From Humitalea rosea (lineage in GTDB: Bacteria; Pseudomonadota; Alphaproteobacteria; Acetobacterales; Acetobacteraceae): a stretch of DNA of 64,000 nt. Under the pieces are notes generated by a model. It worked only from the letters and a program-made list of their open reading frames with translations, was not told where the DNA came from and searched no databases. Below, piece after piece: positions 8,999 through 17,812 of the stretch (position 1 is its first letter; each line of letters begins with the position of its first letter). The translations under genes and the position numbers were made by a program. Location of the stretch: positions 61,754-125,753 of the forward strand of contig NZ_QKYU01000017.1 in assembly GCF_003253705.1 (NCBI RefSeq). Reading direction: 5' to 3'.

Positions 8999-10710
8999 GC
9001 CGTCACCAGGCGGCGCAGGGTGTCGTCGTCATGCGCGGCGCAGAAGGACTGGAAATTTTCGCCGGGCGCGGTCTCGGCCCAGGCCAGCAGCAGCGCCTGG
9101 ACGGCGGGGCCGAGATCCTCGGCCGCGACTTGCGGGACGATCAGGCGGCCGATCTTCTGCTCAGGCCCGGCGCCGCCGCCGACATGCAGGTCGTAGCCCT
9201 CGATCGTCTCGTCGCCACGCTCGATCTTCGCGCCCAGCAGCCCGATGTCGGCGACCAGATGCTGCGCGCAGGAATGGTGGCAGCCGGTGAGATGGATGTT
9301 GACCGGCCCCGGCGCAACGATGCGCGCATCGAGCCAGTCGGCCAGCTCCGCCGCATGGCGCTTGGTGTTGCTGGCGGCGAACTTGCAGCCGGCATTGCCG
9401 GTGCAGGCGACGAGGCCACCGCGCACCGCGCTGGCGCCGGTGGCGCAGCCGATGGCGGCCAGCGCGGCGACGGCCTCGGCCGCGCGTTCCTCGGCGATGC
9501 CGGAGAGCAGGAAGGTCTGCCAGACGGTGAGCCGGATATCGCCATCGCCGAGGGTATCGGCGATACGCGCGACCTCACGCCAGGCCTCGGTCGTGAGGCG
9601 CCCGACCGGGGTGGTGGCGCCGATCCAGACCCGGCCCGGCTGGCGCTGCGCGCCGATGCCCAGATGCGCATGTTTTTGGGCGGAGGGCGGGAAGCTCAGC
9701 GCCGCATCGGGGACGCGCGTCATCGGATGGCCAAGCAGCGTTTCCGTCTCGGCGAGGAAGCGCTCGACGCCCCAGGCATCGAGCAGGTATTTCAACCGCG
9801 CGCGGCGGCGGTCGGTGCGATCGCCATGGGCGATGAAGACGCGCAGCATCGCATCGGCGACCGGCACGCAGTCCTGCAATGGGATCACCACGCCGGCGGA
9901 TTTGGCGAAGTCGCGATGGCCGGTGATGCCACCCAGCGCCACGCGCCAGACCGGCGTGCCATCGGCGAGCCTCGCGGCGGTGAAGGCGATGTCGTTGGTG
10001 TCTTCAAGAACCGCGACGGCGCCGCCGCCCTCGAAGGCGATGTTGAATTTCCGGGGCAACGCGTAAAGGTCGCGCGTGGCGAGGATGTGGTGATGCAACG
10101 CGCGCACATGCGGCCGAGGGTCCACCCATTCATCGGGATCGATCCCGGCGGTCGGGCCGGCCGTGATGTTGCGGATATTGTCCGCCCCGGTGCCGCGCGG
10201 CAGCAGGCCGATATCGCCGAGGCGCATCACCACCTCCGGCCCCTTGGCCGCGGGGATCTCGCGGATCTGGAGGTTGGCGCGGGTGGTGACATCCATGTAG
10301 CCGCCGCCGCAGTCATCCGCGATCGCGGCCACGCCGCGCAGTTGGTACGCATTCATGATGCCGCCCGGAATCCGCAGCCGGCACATGAAGCTGTCCTGCG
10401 CGGGCGCCACGTAGAACAGGCCGTGGAACTTCGTCATCAGCACATCGGTGCCCTTGGGGAAGACCCCCTTGGCCGCGCGCGCCGACACCTCATCCCAGCG
10501 ATCCAGCGGGTGCTTCTCCCGCTTGGCTTCCTCCTCCGCGGTCAGCGTGCCGCCGGCGGCGATGGCCGCGTCCTGCGCCGCGCGCAGCGCATCGGGCGGC
10601 GCGCCGCTCGCGGGGGCATCGGGCAGCAACGTGCCACGACGCGCCTCGACGCCCGCGAAAAAACCCTTGAGGTATTCCGCCTGTTCCGGATTGAACGCCT
10701 GGTCATTCAT
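8995..10710 (-). CDS. nirA: Siroheme-dependent assimilatory nitrite reductase (NirA type)
   Basis: This 571-aa nitrite/sulfite reductase-fold enzyme reduces nitrite to ammonium. It has two ferredoxin-like half domains, the substrate/siroheme Arg-rich segments (GRVWIGATTPVGRL) and the [4Fe-4S]-siroheme motif near the C-terminus: CTGNAGC followed by TGCHHSCAQH. The chosen ATG at 10710 forms a TGATG overlap with the upstream stop, which favours it over a start 7 codons earlier. The N-terminus (FNPEQAEYLKGFFAGVEARRG) resembles that of the flavoprotein encoded next, hinting at a shared docking mode. Physiological donor could be ferredoxin or that flavoprotein; the sequence does not decide. Confidence 0.92.
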   Translation of the reverse strand: MNDQAFNPEQAEYLKGFFAGVEARRGTLLPDAPASGAPPDALRAAQDAAIAAGGTLTAEEEAKREKHPLDRWDEVSARAAKGVFPKGTDVLMTKFHGLFYVAPAQDSFMCRLRIPGGIMNAYQLRGVAAIADDCGGGYMDVTTRANLQIREIPAAKGPEVVMRLGDIGLLPRGTGADNIRNITAGPTAGIDPDEWVDPRPHVRALHHHILATRDLYALPRKFNIAFEGGGAVAVLEDTNDIAFTAARLADGTPVWRVALGGITGHRDFAKSAGVVIPLQDCVPVADAMLRVFIAHGDRTDRRRARLKYLLDAWGVERFLAETETLLGHPMTRVPDAALSFPPSAQKHAHLGIGAQRQPGRVWIGATTPVGRLTTEAWREVARIADTLGDGDIRLTVWQTFLLSGIAEERAAEAVAALAAIGCATGASAVRGGLVACTGNAGCKFAASNTKRHAAELADWLDARIVAPGPVNIHLTGCHHSCAQHLVADIGLLGAKIERGDETIEGYDLHVGGGAGPEQKIGRLIVPQVAAEDLGPAVQALLLAWAETAPGENFQSFCAAHDDDTLRRLVTA

Positions 10711-11867
10711 CACGCGGCCGCCTTGTGCCAAGCGGGGCCGAGGGCGAGGGCGGCGCGATCGCCGATCGGACGCCCGAGCATCCCCTGGTAGAATCCGCTA
10801 TCCGCCGCATCGCCGCAGAGCACCGCGCCGACCAGCACCCCGTCCCGCAGCCAGAGGCCACGGTATTCGCCATAGTCCGCGTCCTCGACGGTGATGGGCT
10901 CGGCCCCTTCGGGGGCGATCTCGCCGAGGCTCCAGACCGGCAACCCCGCGATCTTCAGGGTCGCGGAGAGCGTGGGCGGGACATAGCGGATCGGCACACC
11001 GGCCAGATTGGCGGCGGCGACATCGGCCATCGCGAGCGCCGGGGTCACAAGTCCGCAGACCTGGCCATGATGTTCGGCGCATTCGCCGATGGCGAGAATA
11101 TCGGGATCGGTGCTGCGAAGATAATCGTCCACGATGATCCCCCGCTTCACCGCCAGGCCGTCGCCGAGCGCGACGTTTGGCCGCACCCCGACCGCGAGCA
11201 CGACGATGTCCGCCAAGATGCGTGTGCCATCCTTCAGCACGACGGCATCGGGCTCGATCGCCGCGGTCGCGGCGGGCATCACGAAGCGCAGCCCGCGCGC
11301 CTCCAGATGCCGGCGCAGGGTCGCTGCCGCTTCGGCATTCAACTGGCGTTCCATCAACCAGGGCATGGCGTGCAGCACGGTGACGGCGCAGCCGAGTGCC
11401 GCGAGCCCCGCCGCCGCCTCCAGCCCCAGCAACCCGCCGCCGATCACCACCGCTGGCACGCTTGCCCTGGCCAGCGCGCGCATCGCGGCGACATCGGCGA
11501 GCGTGCGGTACAGCAGCACATGCGGCTGGTCGGCGCCGGGCAGCGGCAGGCGCCAGGCATGCGATCCGGTGGCGAGCACGACACGATCATAGGCGAGGCT
11601 GCCGCCATCGGCGGTGATCGCGTGGCGCGCGGCGCGGTCCAGCCGCGTGATTCTCGTATCCGGCTGGTATCGGATGCCGCGCGCCGCCGGATCGGGCAAT
11701 GCAAGCACGGAGGGCGCGGCGCCGCCCAACACCTTGCCCAGCGCCACGCGGTCATAGGGCAGGCCGGGCTCGGCGCCGACGAGCTTGACGCGCAGGCCGC
11801 GCTCGGCGCAGGCCTGCGCGCAGCGCGCCCCGGCCGGCCCCGCACCGATGACCAGGATCTGGGTCAT
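10710..11867 (-). CDS. NAD(P)H/FAD-dependent oxidoreductase of the nas operon (NirB N-terminal-like)
   Basis: The 385-aa protein is a two-Rossmann-fold pyridine nucleotide-disulfide oxidoreductase of the rubredoxin/ferredoxin reductase and NirB N-terminal type. It has an FAD motif GAGPAGARCAQAC at residues 7-19, an NAD motif GGGLLGLEAAAGLAALG near 143-159, and the FAD-closing segment with DPDILAIGECAEHHG near 255-270. It overlaps nrtD by ATGA and nirA by TGATG, so it is translated with the nitrite reductase. The probable job is to move electrons from NAD(P)H to ferredoxin or directly to nitrite reductase. No Fe-S or rubredoxin domain is present in this chain. The exact partner is unproven. 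Confidence 0.85.
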   Translation of the reverse strand: MTQILVIGAGPAGARCAQACAERGLRVKLVGAEPGLPYDRVALGKVLGGAAPSVLALPDPAARGIRYQPDTRITRLDRAARHAITADGGSLAYDRVVLATGSHAWRLPLPGADQPHVLLYRTLADVAAMRALARASVPAVVIGGGLLGLEAAAGLAALGCAVTVLHAMPWLMERQLNAEAAATLRRHLEARGLRFVMPAATAAIEPDAVVLKDGTRILADIVVLAVGVRPNVALGDGLAVKRGIIVDDYLRSTDPDILAIGECAEHHGQVCGLVTPALAMADVAAANLAGVPIRYVPPTLSATLKIAGLPVWSLGEIAPEGAEPITVEDADYGEYRGLWLRDGVLVGAVLCGDAADSGFYQGMLGRPIGDRAALALGPAWHKAAA

Positions 11868-12664
11868 GCCGCGGTCAGCGTGGGGGCGGCGTGGCGGTCA
11901 TGCAGGAAGGTCAGCACCGCCTCGCGCGCCGCGAGGAAGCGCGGATCGGCGCCGAGCGCGATGCGGCTGCGCGGGCGCGGCAGGCCGACCTCAAGCACCT
12001 CGCCGACGCGGGCGTTGGGGCCGTTGGTGAGCATCACGATCTGGTCGGAGAGCAGTACCGCCTCCTCCACATCATGGGTGATCATGATGACGGTGCAACC
12101 AAGATCGGCATGGATGCGCATCACCTCATCCTGCAGATGCGCGCGGGTCAGCGCATCGAGCGCGCCGAAGGGCTCGTCCAGCAGCAGCACCTTGGGGCGC
12201 ATCGCCAGCGCCCGGGCGATGCCGACGCGCTGCTTCATGCCGCCCGAGATTTCACCGGGGCGCTTGTCCTTGGCATGGGTCATCTTGACCAGCGCCAGGG
12301 TCTCCAGCGTCCAGGCCAGGCGCTCGGCCTTGCTCATCTTGCGCCCGACGGTCAGCTCCACCGCCATCAGCACGTTTTCCGTGACGGTGAGCCAAGGCAG
12401 CAGCGAATGGTTCTGGAAGACCACGGCGCGGTCGGGCCCTGGGGTGTTCACCTCCTGCCCTTCCAGCAGCACGCCGCCGGCGGTGGCGGGCAGCAGACCG
12501 GCCACGACATTCAGCAAGGTCGATTTGCCGCAGCCGGAATGGCCGATGACCGAGACATACTGCCCCTTGTCGATCCGCAGCGTCACATCGCGCAGCACCG
12601 GCACCGGCGACTTCGGGAACTGGATCGAGAGGTTCGAGATCTCAAGATAGGCATGCGCGGTCAT
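11864..12664 (-). CDS. nrtD: Nitrate ABC transporter, ATP-binding protein
   Basis: This is the ATPase of the nitrate/nitrite importer, 266 aa from ATG 12664, which has GGAGGG about eight bases upstream; the reading frame is open for 49 more codons but that part overlaps nrtB. Walker A is GHSGCGKST, the signature is SGGMKQRVGIARAL, Walker B is VLLLDEPFGALD, and the H-loop is MITHDVEEAV. The protein lacks the C-terminal NrtA-like sensor domain found fused to NrtC in cyanobacteria, so it is NrtD/NasD-like. It lies directly after the permease and overlaps the downstream FAD oxidoreductase by ATGA. Confidence 0.93.
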   Translation of the reverse strand: MTAHAYLEISNLSIQFPKSPVPVLRDVTLRIDKGQYVSVIGHSGCGKSTLLNVVAGLLPATAGGVLLEGQEVNTPGPDRAVVFQNHSLLPWLTVTENVLMAVELTVGRKMSKAERLAWTLETLALVKMTHAKDKRPGEISGGMKQRVGIARALAMRPKVLLLDEPFGALDALTRAHLQDEVMRIHADLGCTVIMITHDVEEAVLLSDQIVMLTNGPNARVGEVLEVGLPRPRSRIALGADPRFLAAREAVLTFLHDRHAAPTLTAA

Positions 12665-12680
12665 GGAATGTCCCTCCGGG

Positions 12681-13541
12681 TCAGGATGATTGCGTGCCGC
12701 GCGTGGCCAGCTGGCCCAGCGCGGAGACGATCCGGTCGAGCACGAAACCGGTGATGCCGACGTAGAAGAGGGCGACGAAGATGTCGGACAGATGCGAGCT
12801 GTTCCAGGCATCCCAGATGAAGAAGCCGATGCCGACGCCGCCGATCAGCATCTCCGCCGCGATGATCGCGAGCCAGGCGAGGCCGATGCCGATCCGCAGC
12901 CCCGTGAAGATATAGGGGGCGGCGGCCGGCAGCACGATCCGCCAGAAGAAGGCGGGCCCGCGCAGCTGGATGACCGCGGCGACATTGCGATAGTCCTGCG
13001 GCACGTTCCTGACGCCGACAGCGGTGTTGATGATGATCGGCCAGATCGCGGTGATGAAGATCACGAAGATCGCCGAGGGGGTGGCTTCCCGGAATGCCGC
13101 GAGCGAGAGCGGCAGCCAGGCCAGCGGCGGCACCGTGCGCAGCACCTGGAAGATCGGATCAAGCCCCTTCATTGCGAAATCCGAGGTGCCGATCAGCAGC
13201 CCGAGCGCGATGCCCGCGATCGCCGCCAGCACGAAGCCCAGCGCCACGCGCTCCAGCGAGGCGAAGAGATGCAGCCCCAGCCCGCGATCCAGCCCGCCGC
13301 GGATATAGAAGGGGCGCAGGATCAGCTCCGAGCTTTCGGCCCAGACCTGGGACGGCGGCGGCAGGTTGGAACCCGGGCCGCTGCACAGCGCCTCCCATGC
13401 GAGGAAGAACAACAGGGTCAGCAGCAGCGGCGGCAGGATGTTCGCGGCATAGGGCCGCAGCCTCGCCACGCGCGAAGGCTGCGGCAAAGGCGCCGAGGCG
13501 AGGATCGGTGCCGCCTCCGGCCGCGTGACGAGCACGTTCAT
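12681..13541 (-). CDS. nrtB: Nitrate ABC transporter, permease
   Basis: The membrane subunit of the nitrate importer, 286 aa from ATG 13541, four bases after the nrtA stop. It has about six hydrophobic segments (for example ILPPLLLTLLFFLAWEAL near residue 35) and the binding-protein-dependent transport motif close to the C-terminus (FFWRIVLPAAAPYIFTGLRI), where it contacts the ATPase. The family is NtrB/SsuC-like. The gene order nrtA-nrtB-nrtD and the NasS/NasT control genes upstream specify nitrate or nitrite rather than sulfonate as the substrate. Upstream in-frame codons overlap nrtA and were not used. Confidence 0.92.
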   Translation of the reverse strand: MNVLVTRPEAAPILASAPLPQPSRVARLRPYAANILPPLLLTLLFFLAWEALCSGPGSNLPPPSQVWAESSELILRPFYIRGGLDRGLGLHLFASLERVALGFVLAAIAGIALGLLIGTSDFAMKGLDPIFQVLRTVPPLAWLPLSLAAFREATPSAIFVIFITAIWPIIINTAVGVRNVPQDYRNVAAVIQLRGPAFFWRIVLPAAAPYIFTGLRIGIGLAWLAIIAAEMLIGGVGIGFFIWDAWNSSHLSDIFVALFYVGITGFVLDRIVSALGQLATRGTQSS

Positions 13542-13545
13542 CGGC

Positions 13546-14814
13546 TCAGGCCCCCACCAGATTCTTGATGCCCTGGCTGGCGAGATAGGCCGCCGGATCG
13601 GCCGGATCGAAGACCTTGCCATCGAAGAAGGTTTCGCGCCCACGGCTGGTGCCGGACGGCACCTCGGCATTCGGCACGCCGGCGCGGGCGGCGGCGGCAC
13701 GCCAGATGCCTTCCTTGTTGACCTGGGCGATCATCCTCGCGGTATCGGTATCCGGCGCGAAGATGCCCCAGCGGATATCCTCGGTCAGGAACCAGAGGTC
13801 GTGGCTCTGGTAGGGGTAGGAGGCGTTGTCGCGCCAGAACTTCATCATCAGCGGCGACTTCTCCGCCGTGCGGCCGTCGCCGTAGTCGAAATTTCCGAGG
13901 CTGCGCGGATAGATGTCCGCGACCGGCACGTTGAACCAGGCGCGGCGGCTGAGGATGGCGCACATCTCCTGCTTGTTCGCATCGGTGTCGCACCAGCGCT
14001 GCGCCTCGATCACCGCGGCGGTCAGCGCCTCGGCGGCGCGGGGATTGGCCGCGACCCAGTCGGCGCGCATGCCGAGCGACTTCTCCGGGTGGTTCATCCA
14101 CAACTCGCCGGTCTCGGTCGCGGTATGGCCGACGTGCTGGTGCACGGCCTGGTCGTTCCAGGGCGCGCCGACACAGAAGGCGTCCATGGTGCCGACCTTG
14201 ATGTTCGCCACCATCTGCGGCGGCGGCACGACGATGGTCTGCACATCCTTGTCCGGGTCGATGCCGGCGGCGGCGAGCCAGTAGCGCAGCCACAGATCAT
14301 GCGTGCCGCCGCGGAAGGTCATCGCGACCTTGCTCTCCTGCGTCAGCACGGGCTTCAGCGGGGAGGCATCGACGGTGGCGCGCAGCCCCTGGTGCTTGGC
14401 CGCGACCGAGATGCCCTGGCCGTTGATGTTCAGCCGCGCCAGGATTACCATCGGTACCGGCTGGTTGTTCTGCACCACCTTGCCGGCGTGGATCATGTAG
14501 ACCATCGGCGTCAGGATATGGGCGCCGTCGATGCCGCCCGAACCGCCGCCGAGCACGAGGTTGTCGCGCGTCGAGCCCCAGGACGCCTGCTTGTCGATGA
14601 TCACATCGGGCATGCCGTATTTCGCGAAGATCCCTTTCTCCTTCGCGATGATCAGCGGTGCCGCATCGGTCAGCGCGATGTAGCCGAGCTTGGCGCCCTT
14701 CACCTCGGGCGTGGTCGAGGATTGCGCGAAGGCGCCGCGCGGCGTGGCGGCGCGGGCCGCGGCGAAGAGGCTGGCCGTCGCCACAAAGGCGGTGCGGCGG
14801 GAAAACTCGGTCAT
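13546..14814 (-). CDS. nrtA: Nitrate ABC transporter, substrate-binding protein
   Basis: A 422-aa NrtA-type periplasmic nitrate-binding protein. The N-terminus carries a twin-arginine-like signal (SRRTAFVATASLFAAARAA). Conserved NrtA/NasS segments follow: LGYIALTDAAPLIIAKEKG, GGTHDLWLRYWLAAAGIDP, VPPPQMVANIKVGTMDAFCVGAPW and MNHPEKSLGMRADW. The long C-terminal part after residue 290 (YPYQSHDLWFLTEDIRWG) is typical of transport proteins and absent from NasS. The gene overlaps nasS by ATGA and precedes the permease by 4 bp. Export by Tat is inferred from the RR motif; a lipoprotein cysteine is not seen. Confidence 0.93.
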   Translation of the reverse strand: MTEFSRRTAFVATASLFAAARAATPRGAFAQSSTTPEVKGAKLGYIALTDAAPLIIAKEKGIFAKYGMPDVIIDKQASWGSTRDNLVLGGGSGGIDGAHILTPMVYMIHAGKVVQNNQPVPMVILARLNINGQGISVAAKHQGLRATVDASPLKPVLTQESKVAMTFRGGTHDLWLRYWLAAAGIDPDKDVQTIVVPPPQMVANIKVGTMDAFCVGAPWNDQAVHQHVGHTATETGELWMNHPEKSLGMRADWVAANPRAAEALTAAVIEAQRWCDTDANKQEMCAILSRRAWFNVPVADIYPRSLGNFDYGDGRTAEKSPLMMKFWRDNASYPYQSHDLWFLTEDIRWGIFAPDTDTARMIAQVNKEGIWRAAAARAGVPNAEVPSGTSRGRETFFDGKVFDPADPAAYLASQGIKNLVGA

Positions 14815-15899
14815 GCGGCGGACTCCGTGGGAAGGGGTGTGGGGGCGTGCAGCGGCTCGCCGAGGGCCGAGGCCGCCCGGAGGAAAAGGTCGTTGTTCCA
14901 GGGCGCCAGCGCCTGCGCCTGGTCGATCTGCGCCGGCAGATGGCCGCCGCGCCGCATGCAGCTCAGCCAGAAGGCGGCATGGGCCATGTGCGGCGGCAGC
15001 GCCTCGCGGAAGCTGAGCGGATGGGAGAGCCTGCGCGTGCCGCCATCGGGCTCCGGCACCCAGCCGCCGAGACCGGGCGTGATCGCGGCGAGGTCCAGGC
15101 TGGGGAAGGCATGGCGGGCCAGGATGGCGGCGGCCTGCGGATGGTTGGCGGGCTCGTCCAGCCAGCGGGCGGCGGCGATGATCGCGGCGGTGGCGGCGAT
15201 GGCGGCCTGGGGCTCGGCCGCCGCCGCGCTGGCGCGGAAGACGAAGACTTTTTCCGGGTGGTCGGGCCAGATGTCGCCGCTCGCGACCACGGCACGGCCG
15301 GCGCCGGCGAGGACGGCGGCGCTGCCCCAGGGCTCGCCGACGCAGAAGCCGTCGATGGCGCCCGAGGCCAGTGCGGCGGGCATCGCCGGCGGTGGCAGCA
15401 CCGACATGGTGACGTCGCGGTCCGGGTCCAGCACGCCGGATTCGAGCCAGTGGCGCAGCAGGTAATTGTGGGAGGAGACGGGGTGGACGACCGCGAGGCG
15501 CAGGTTCCGGCCCCGCGCGACCTCGGCGAAGCGGAGGGCGGCGAGCGGCATCGGCGCATCGCCCATTTCCTGGGCCAAAGCGGTGGAGAGCACGATGGTA
15601 TTGCCGTTGCGGCCGAGCCCCGCCGCGACCGTCAGCGGCATCGCCGGCCCGACCAGGCCAAGCGCCGCGGCGATCGGCATCGGGTAGAGCATGTGCGCCG
15701 CGTCCAGCGCGCCATAGGCAACCCGGTCACGCAATCCTGCCCAGGAGGCGGCGGGCGAGAGCGCGACCCGCAGCCCGTGGCGCGCGAAGAAGCCGAGGTC
15801 CTCGGCAACGACGAGCACGGCGGCATCGGTCAGCGGCACATAGCCGATGCTGAGCGATGCGGTGAGCAGGGCGGGGGAGCTGAGGTCCATGCGGCGCAT
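14811..15899 (-). CDS. nasS: Nitrate/nitrite sensor NasS
   Basis: The protein resembles NrtA (IGYVPLTDAAVLVVAEDLGFF, SSHNYLLRHWLESGVLDPD, LPPPAMPAALASGAIDGFCVGEPW, DHPEKVFVF) but has no signal peptide and is shorter. This is the pattern of NasS, the cytoplasmic nitrate sensor that holds NasT inactive until nitrate or nitrite binds. Starting at ATG 15899 (MRRMDLSS) gives 362 aa, with AGGGG five to ten bases upstream; ATG 15890 is also possible. The ribosome site lies in the 3' arm of a perfect hairpin (15905-15920), so its own translation may be controlled. The gene sits downstream of the leader, after nasT. Assignment as NasS rather than a second transporter protein rests on missing signal plus the adjacent ANTAR protein. 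Confidence 0.88.
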   Translation of the reverse strand: MRRMDLSSPALLTASLSIGYVPLTDAAVLVVAEDLGFFARHGLRVALSPAASWAGLRDRVAYGALDAAHMLYPMPIAAALGLVGPAMPLTVAAGLGRNGNTIVLSTALAQEMGDAPMPLAALRFAEVARGRNLRLAVVHPVSSHNYLLRHWLESGVLDPDRDVTMSVLPPPAMPAALASGAIDGFCVGEPWGSAAVLAGAGRAVVASGDIWPDHPEKVFVFRASAAAAEPQAAIAATAAIIAAARWLDEPANHPQAAAILARHAFPSLDLAAITPGLGGWVPEPDGGTRRLSHPLSFREALPPHMAHAAFWLSCMRRGGHLPAQIDQAQALAPWNNDLFLRAASALGEPLHAPTPLPTESAA

Positions 15900-16077
15900 C
15901 CGGCGCCCCTGTTGAGGGGCGACATGCCGGCCCGCCATTGGGACGACGCAGGGAATGGGATGCGCTCGCTGCCCGGCATCGTTGCCGAACGAGAGCAACT
16001 TATGCCGGCAGATCGCGTGGCGTAAACAGAAAAAAGCGGAAAATGAAGGCAGAGAATCCGGTTATGCCCGAAGGTGC
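15900..16077 (-). promoter_or_regulatory. Leader RNA between nasT and nasS, likely NasT target
   Basis: This 178-nt gap sits between an ANTAR antiterminator gene and the operon it should control. Read on the minus strand, segment 1 (16011-16002, CTGCCGGCAT) pairs with segment 2 (15979-15969, ATGCCGGGCAG), with an inner GTTGC/GCAAC stem. Segment 2 can instead pair through ATGCCGG with segment 3 (15931-15924, GCCGGCAT). A final perfect 6-bp hairpin with a 4-nt loop (15905-15920) covers the nasS ribosome site. ANTAR proteins are known to bind paired hairpins in nas/eut leaders. I did not find the textbook hexaloops with A1/G4, nor a U-run terminator, so the mechanism is inferred. Confidence 0.55.
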
Positions 16078-16671
16078 CTAAATTTCGCGCTGTGTTGGTG
16101 CATCATTAGGCAGAAGACCGCGTGCCGCCTCCACGAGGCGCTGCCCCCGGTCCATCGCCATCCGGCGCAGCGTCGCATGGGCCTCGGCCTCGGTCAGCCG
16201 GCGTCCCCGCATCAGATGGCCCTTGGCGCGTTCGATGATCTTGCGCTCGGCCAAGGTGGCGCGGGTTTCCGACAATTCGCGTTTCAGCGCCTCATGCGCG
16301 CGGAAGCGGCGGATGGCGACCTCCATCACCGGGCGCACGCGGGCCGGGGCCAGCCCCTCGATGACATAGGCGGCGACGCCCGCCTCCAGCGCCGCCTCGA
16401 TCTGCGCCTCGCCGCCGCTTTGCGCGAACAGCACCACCGGGCGGGGCTCGTTGCGGTTCAGCAGGGCCATGGCCTCGATGGCGTCGCGGGAGGGATCGTC
16501 GAGCGCGCAGACCAGCACATCCGCGCCGCAGGCGCGGACGCGAGCCACCAGGTCGAACAAATCGGCGAGCAACCCCACGACCTCGCAGCCGCTGGCCTCC
16601 AGCCCTTCCCGCACGGCGGCCGCGCGATCGGGGTCGCCATCCACCAACAGCACACGCAAAACCTGTCGCAA
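16078..16671 (-). CDS. nasT: ANTAR-domain transcription antiterminator NasT
   Basis: A roughly 197-aa response-regulator-like protein: a pseudo-receiver domain (VLRVLLVDGDPDRAAAVREGL, then VLVCALDDPSRDAIEAM) and a C-terminal ANTAR RNA-binding domain from about residue 130 (ERKIIERAKGHLMRGRRLTEAEAHATLRR). The family binds leader RNA of nitrate-assimilation operons and prevents premature termination when NasS releases it. The annotated start is a TTG at 16671 with AAAGGG directly touching it; a second TTG at 16659 (LRVLLVDG) is better spaced, so the protein probably starts four codons later. It lies upstream of the leader and nasS in the same direction. Confidence 0.92.
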   Translation of the reverse strand: MRQVLRVLLVDGDPDRAAAVREGLEASGCEVVGLLADLFDLVARVRACGADVLVCALDDPSRDAIEAMALLNRNEPRPVVLFAQSGGEAQIEAALEAGVAAYVIEGLAPARVRPVMEVAIRRFRAHEALKRELSETRATLAERKIIERAKGHLMRGRRLTEAEAHATLRRMAMDRGQRLVEAARGLLPNDAPTQREI

Positions 16672-16836
16672 CCCTTTCGCCCGGTGGTCCGCACGTGGGC
16701 TGGCGCCTTCCCTGTCCCCATTGTGCAGCGCAGCGCGAGGGGAGCAAAGCCAATTTGCGCGCCGGGGCTGTGTGTTGGCCGAGGACCGCGCGGCGCAGGG
16801 GCATGCCGGCCGACACGGTCTGGGCGGCGGCTTGGC

Positions 16837-17793
16837 TCAGCCCGAGCAGGACGCCCCGCCCAGCACGCAGAACTTGGCGCAATGCGGATGGTTCAGCGCC
16901 ACCGGGCGGGCGGCCTCGGCCAAAGTGCCGCCCATCTCGAACTGCGGATCATGCGGCAGCAGCGTGCAGGCCACCACCACCGGGACGGCGTCGCCGCGCC
17001 GCTTCACCACCATGCGGGAGGAGGCGCACATCATCGAGTCCGGCCGCTTGTGCAGGATGGACCAGCAGGCGGTGGTGATTTCCGGGACATCGACGCTGGC
17101 ATCCATCTCCGGGAACAGCATCAGCGCCACGGGATCGGCCGCATCGATGGGGATGGCATGTTCGGCGAAGAGCCGCGCATAGCCCGCGCGCAGCGCCGCC
17201 TCATCCTCGCCGCCGAAACCGGCGCGCCCGGCGACATGCGCCGCGAAGCCGTTTTCCGCCAGCCAGGCGAGGCCCGACATCGCCGGGGCGAAGCTGCCCT
17301 CCCCGCGTTCCAGATCGTGCAATTCGGCGCCGTAGTGGTCGAGGCTGACCCTGAGCGTCAGCCGCGCGCCATGCGCCGCGCGCAGCGCCAGCAGCCGGGC
17401 CTCGTGGTGGCGCATCGGCTTCATGGCATTGGTCAGCACCAGCGCCCGCATCCCGCGCCCCAGCACATCGGCCAGCATTTCGGGCAATTGGCGGTTGAGG
17501 AAGGGCTCGCCGCCGGTGAAGCCAACTTCGGTCGCGCCCAGGGCCTCGGCCTCGGCGATGAAGGGCGCCATCTCGGCGGCGGTCGGATAGACCAGCGCGT
17601 CGTTGCGCGGGCTGCTTTCGATGTAGCAGTTGACGCAGGCGATGTTGCACAGCGTCCCGGTATTCACCCACAGCGTCCGCAGCGGCCCGGGCTCGACCAC
17701 CGCCCGCGGTTCCCCGCGCGCGGTCAGGCGCGGGTCGCGGAACTTGCCCGGCGCCAGGGCGGGGGGGCGGGCAGGGACGTCGAGCAGGGTCAT
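16837..17793 (-). CDS. Radical SAM protein with C-terminal Cys-rich (SPASM-like) region
   Basis: A 318-aa radical SAM enzyme. The cluster-binding motif is C49-x3-C53-x2-C56 in NTGTLCNIACVNCYIESSP. GFTGGEPFLN provides the GGE SAM-binding motif, and LTNAMKPM and RVSLDHY match the core barrel. The last 80 residues hold seven cysteines (ACW, MMC, VAC, HC, FC, SC and one more), which could bind an auxiliary Fe-S cluster as in SPASM/twitch peptide-modifying enzymes. It follows a MauE-like gene by 19 bp, with GGAG before its ATG, and that gene overlaps a 54-codon ORF. A role in modifying the encoded peptide is attractive but unproven; this subfamily may have an unrelated small-molecule substrate. 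Confidence 0.85.
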   Translation of the reverse strand: MTLLDVPARPPALAPGKFRDPRLTARGEPRAVVEPGPLRTLWVNTGTLCNIACVNCYIESSPRNDALVYPTAAEMAPFIAEAEALGATEVGFTGGEPFLNRQLPEMLADVLGRGMRALVLTNAMKPMRHHEARLLALRAAHGARLTLRVSLDHYGAELHDLERGEGSFAPAMSGLAWLAENGFAAHVAGRAGFGGEDEAALRAGYARLFAEHAIPIDAADPVALMLFPEMDASVDVPEITTACWSILHKRPDSMMCASSRMVVKRRGDAVPVVVACTLLPHDPQFEMGGTLAEAARPVALNHPHCAKFCVLGGASCSG

Positions 17794-17812
17794 GCAGCAA
17801 CTCCGGTAAGGG

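Noticed and set aside
16672..16836. Sigma-54 promoter upstream of nasT
   Set aside because: No GG-N10-GC with acceptable flanks was found in the 165-bp gap; I see nothing else identifiable there.
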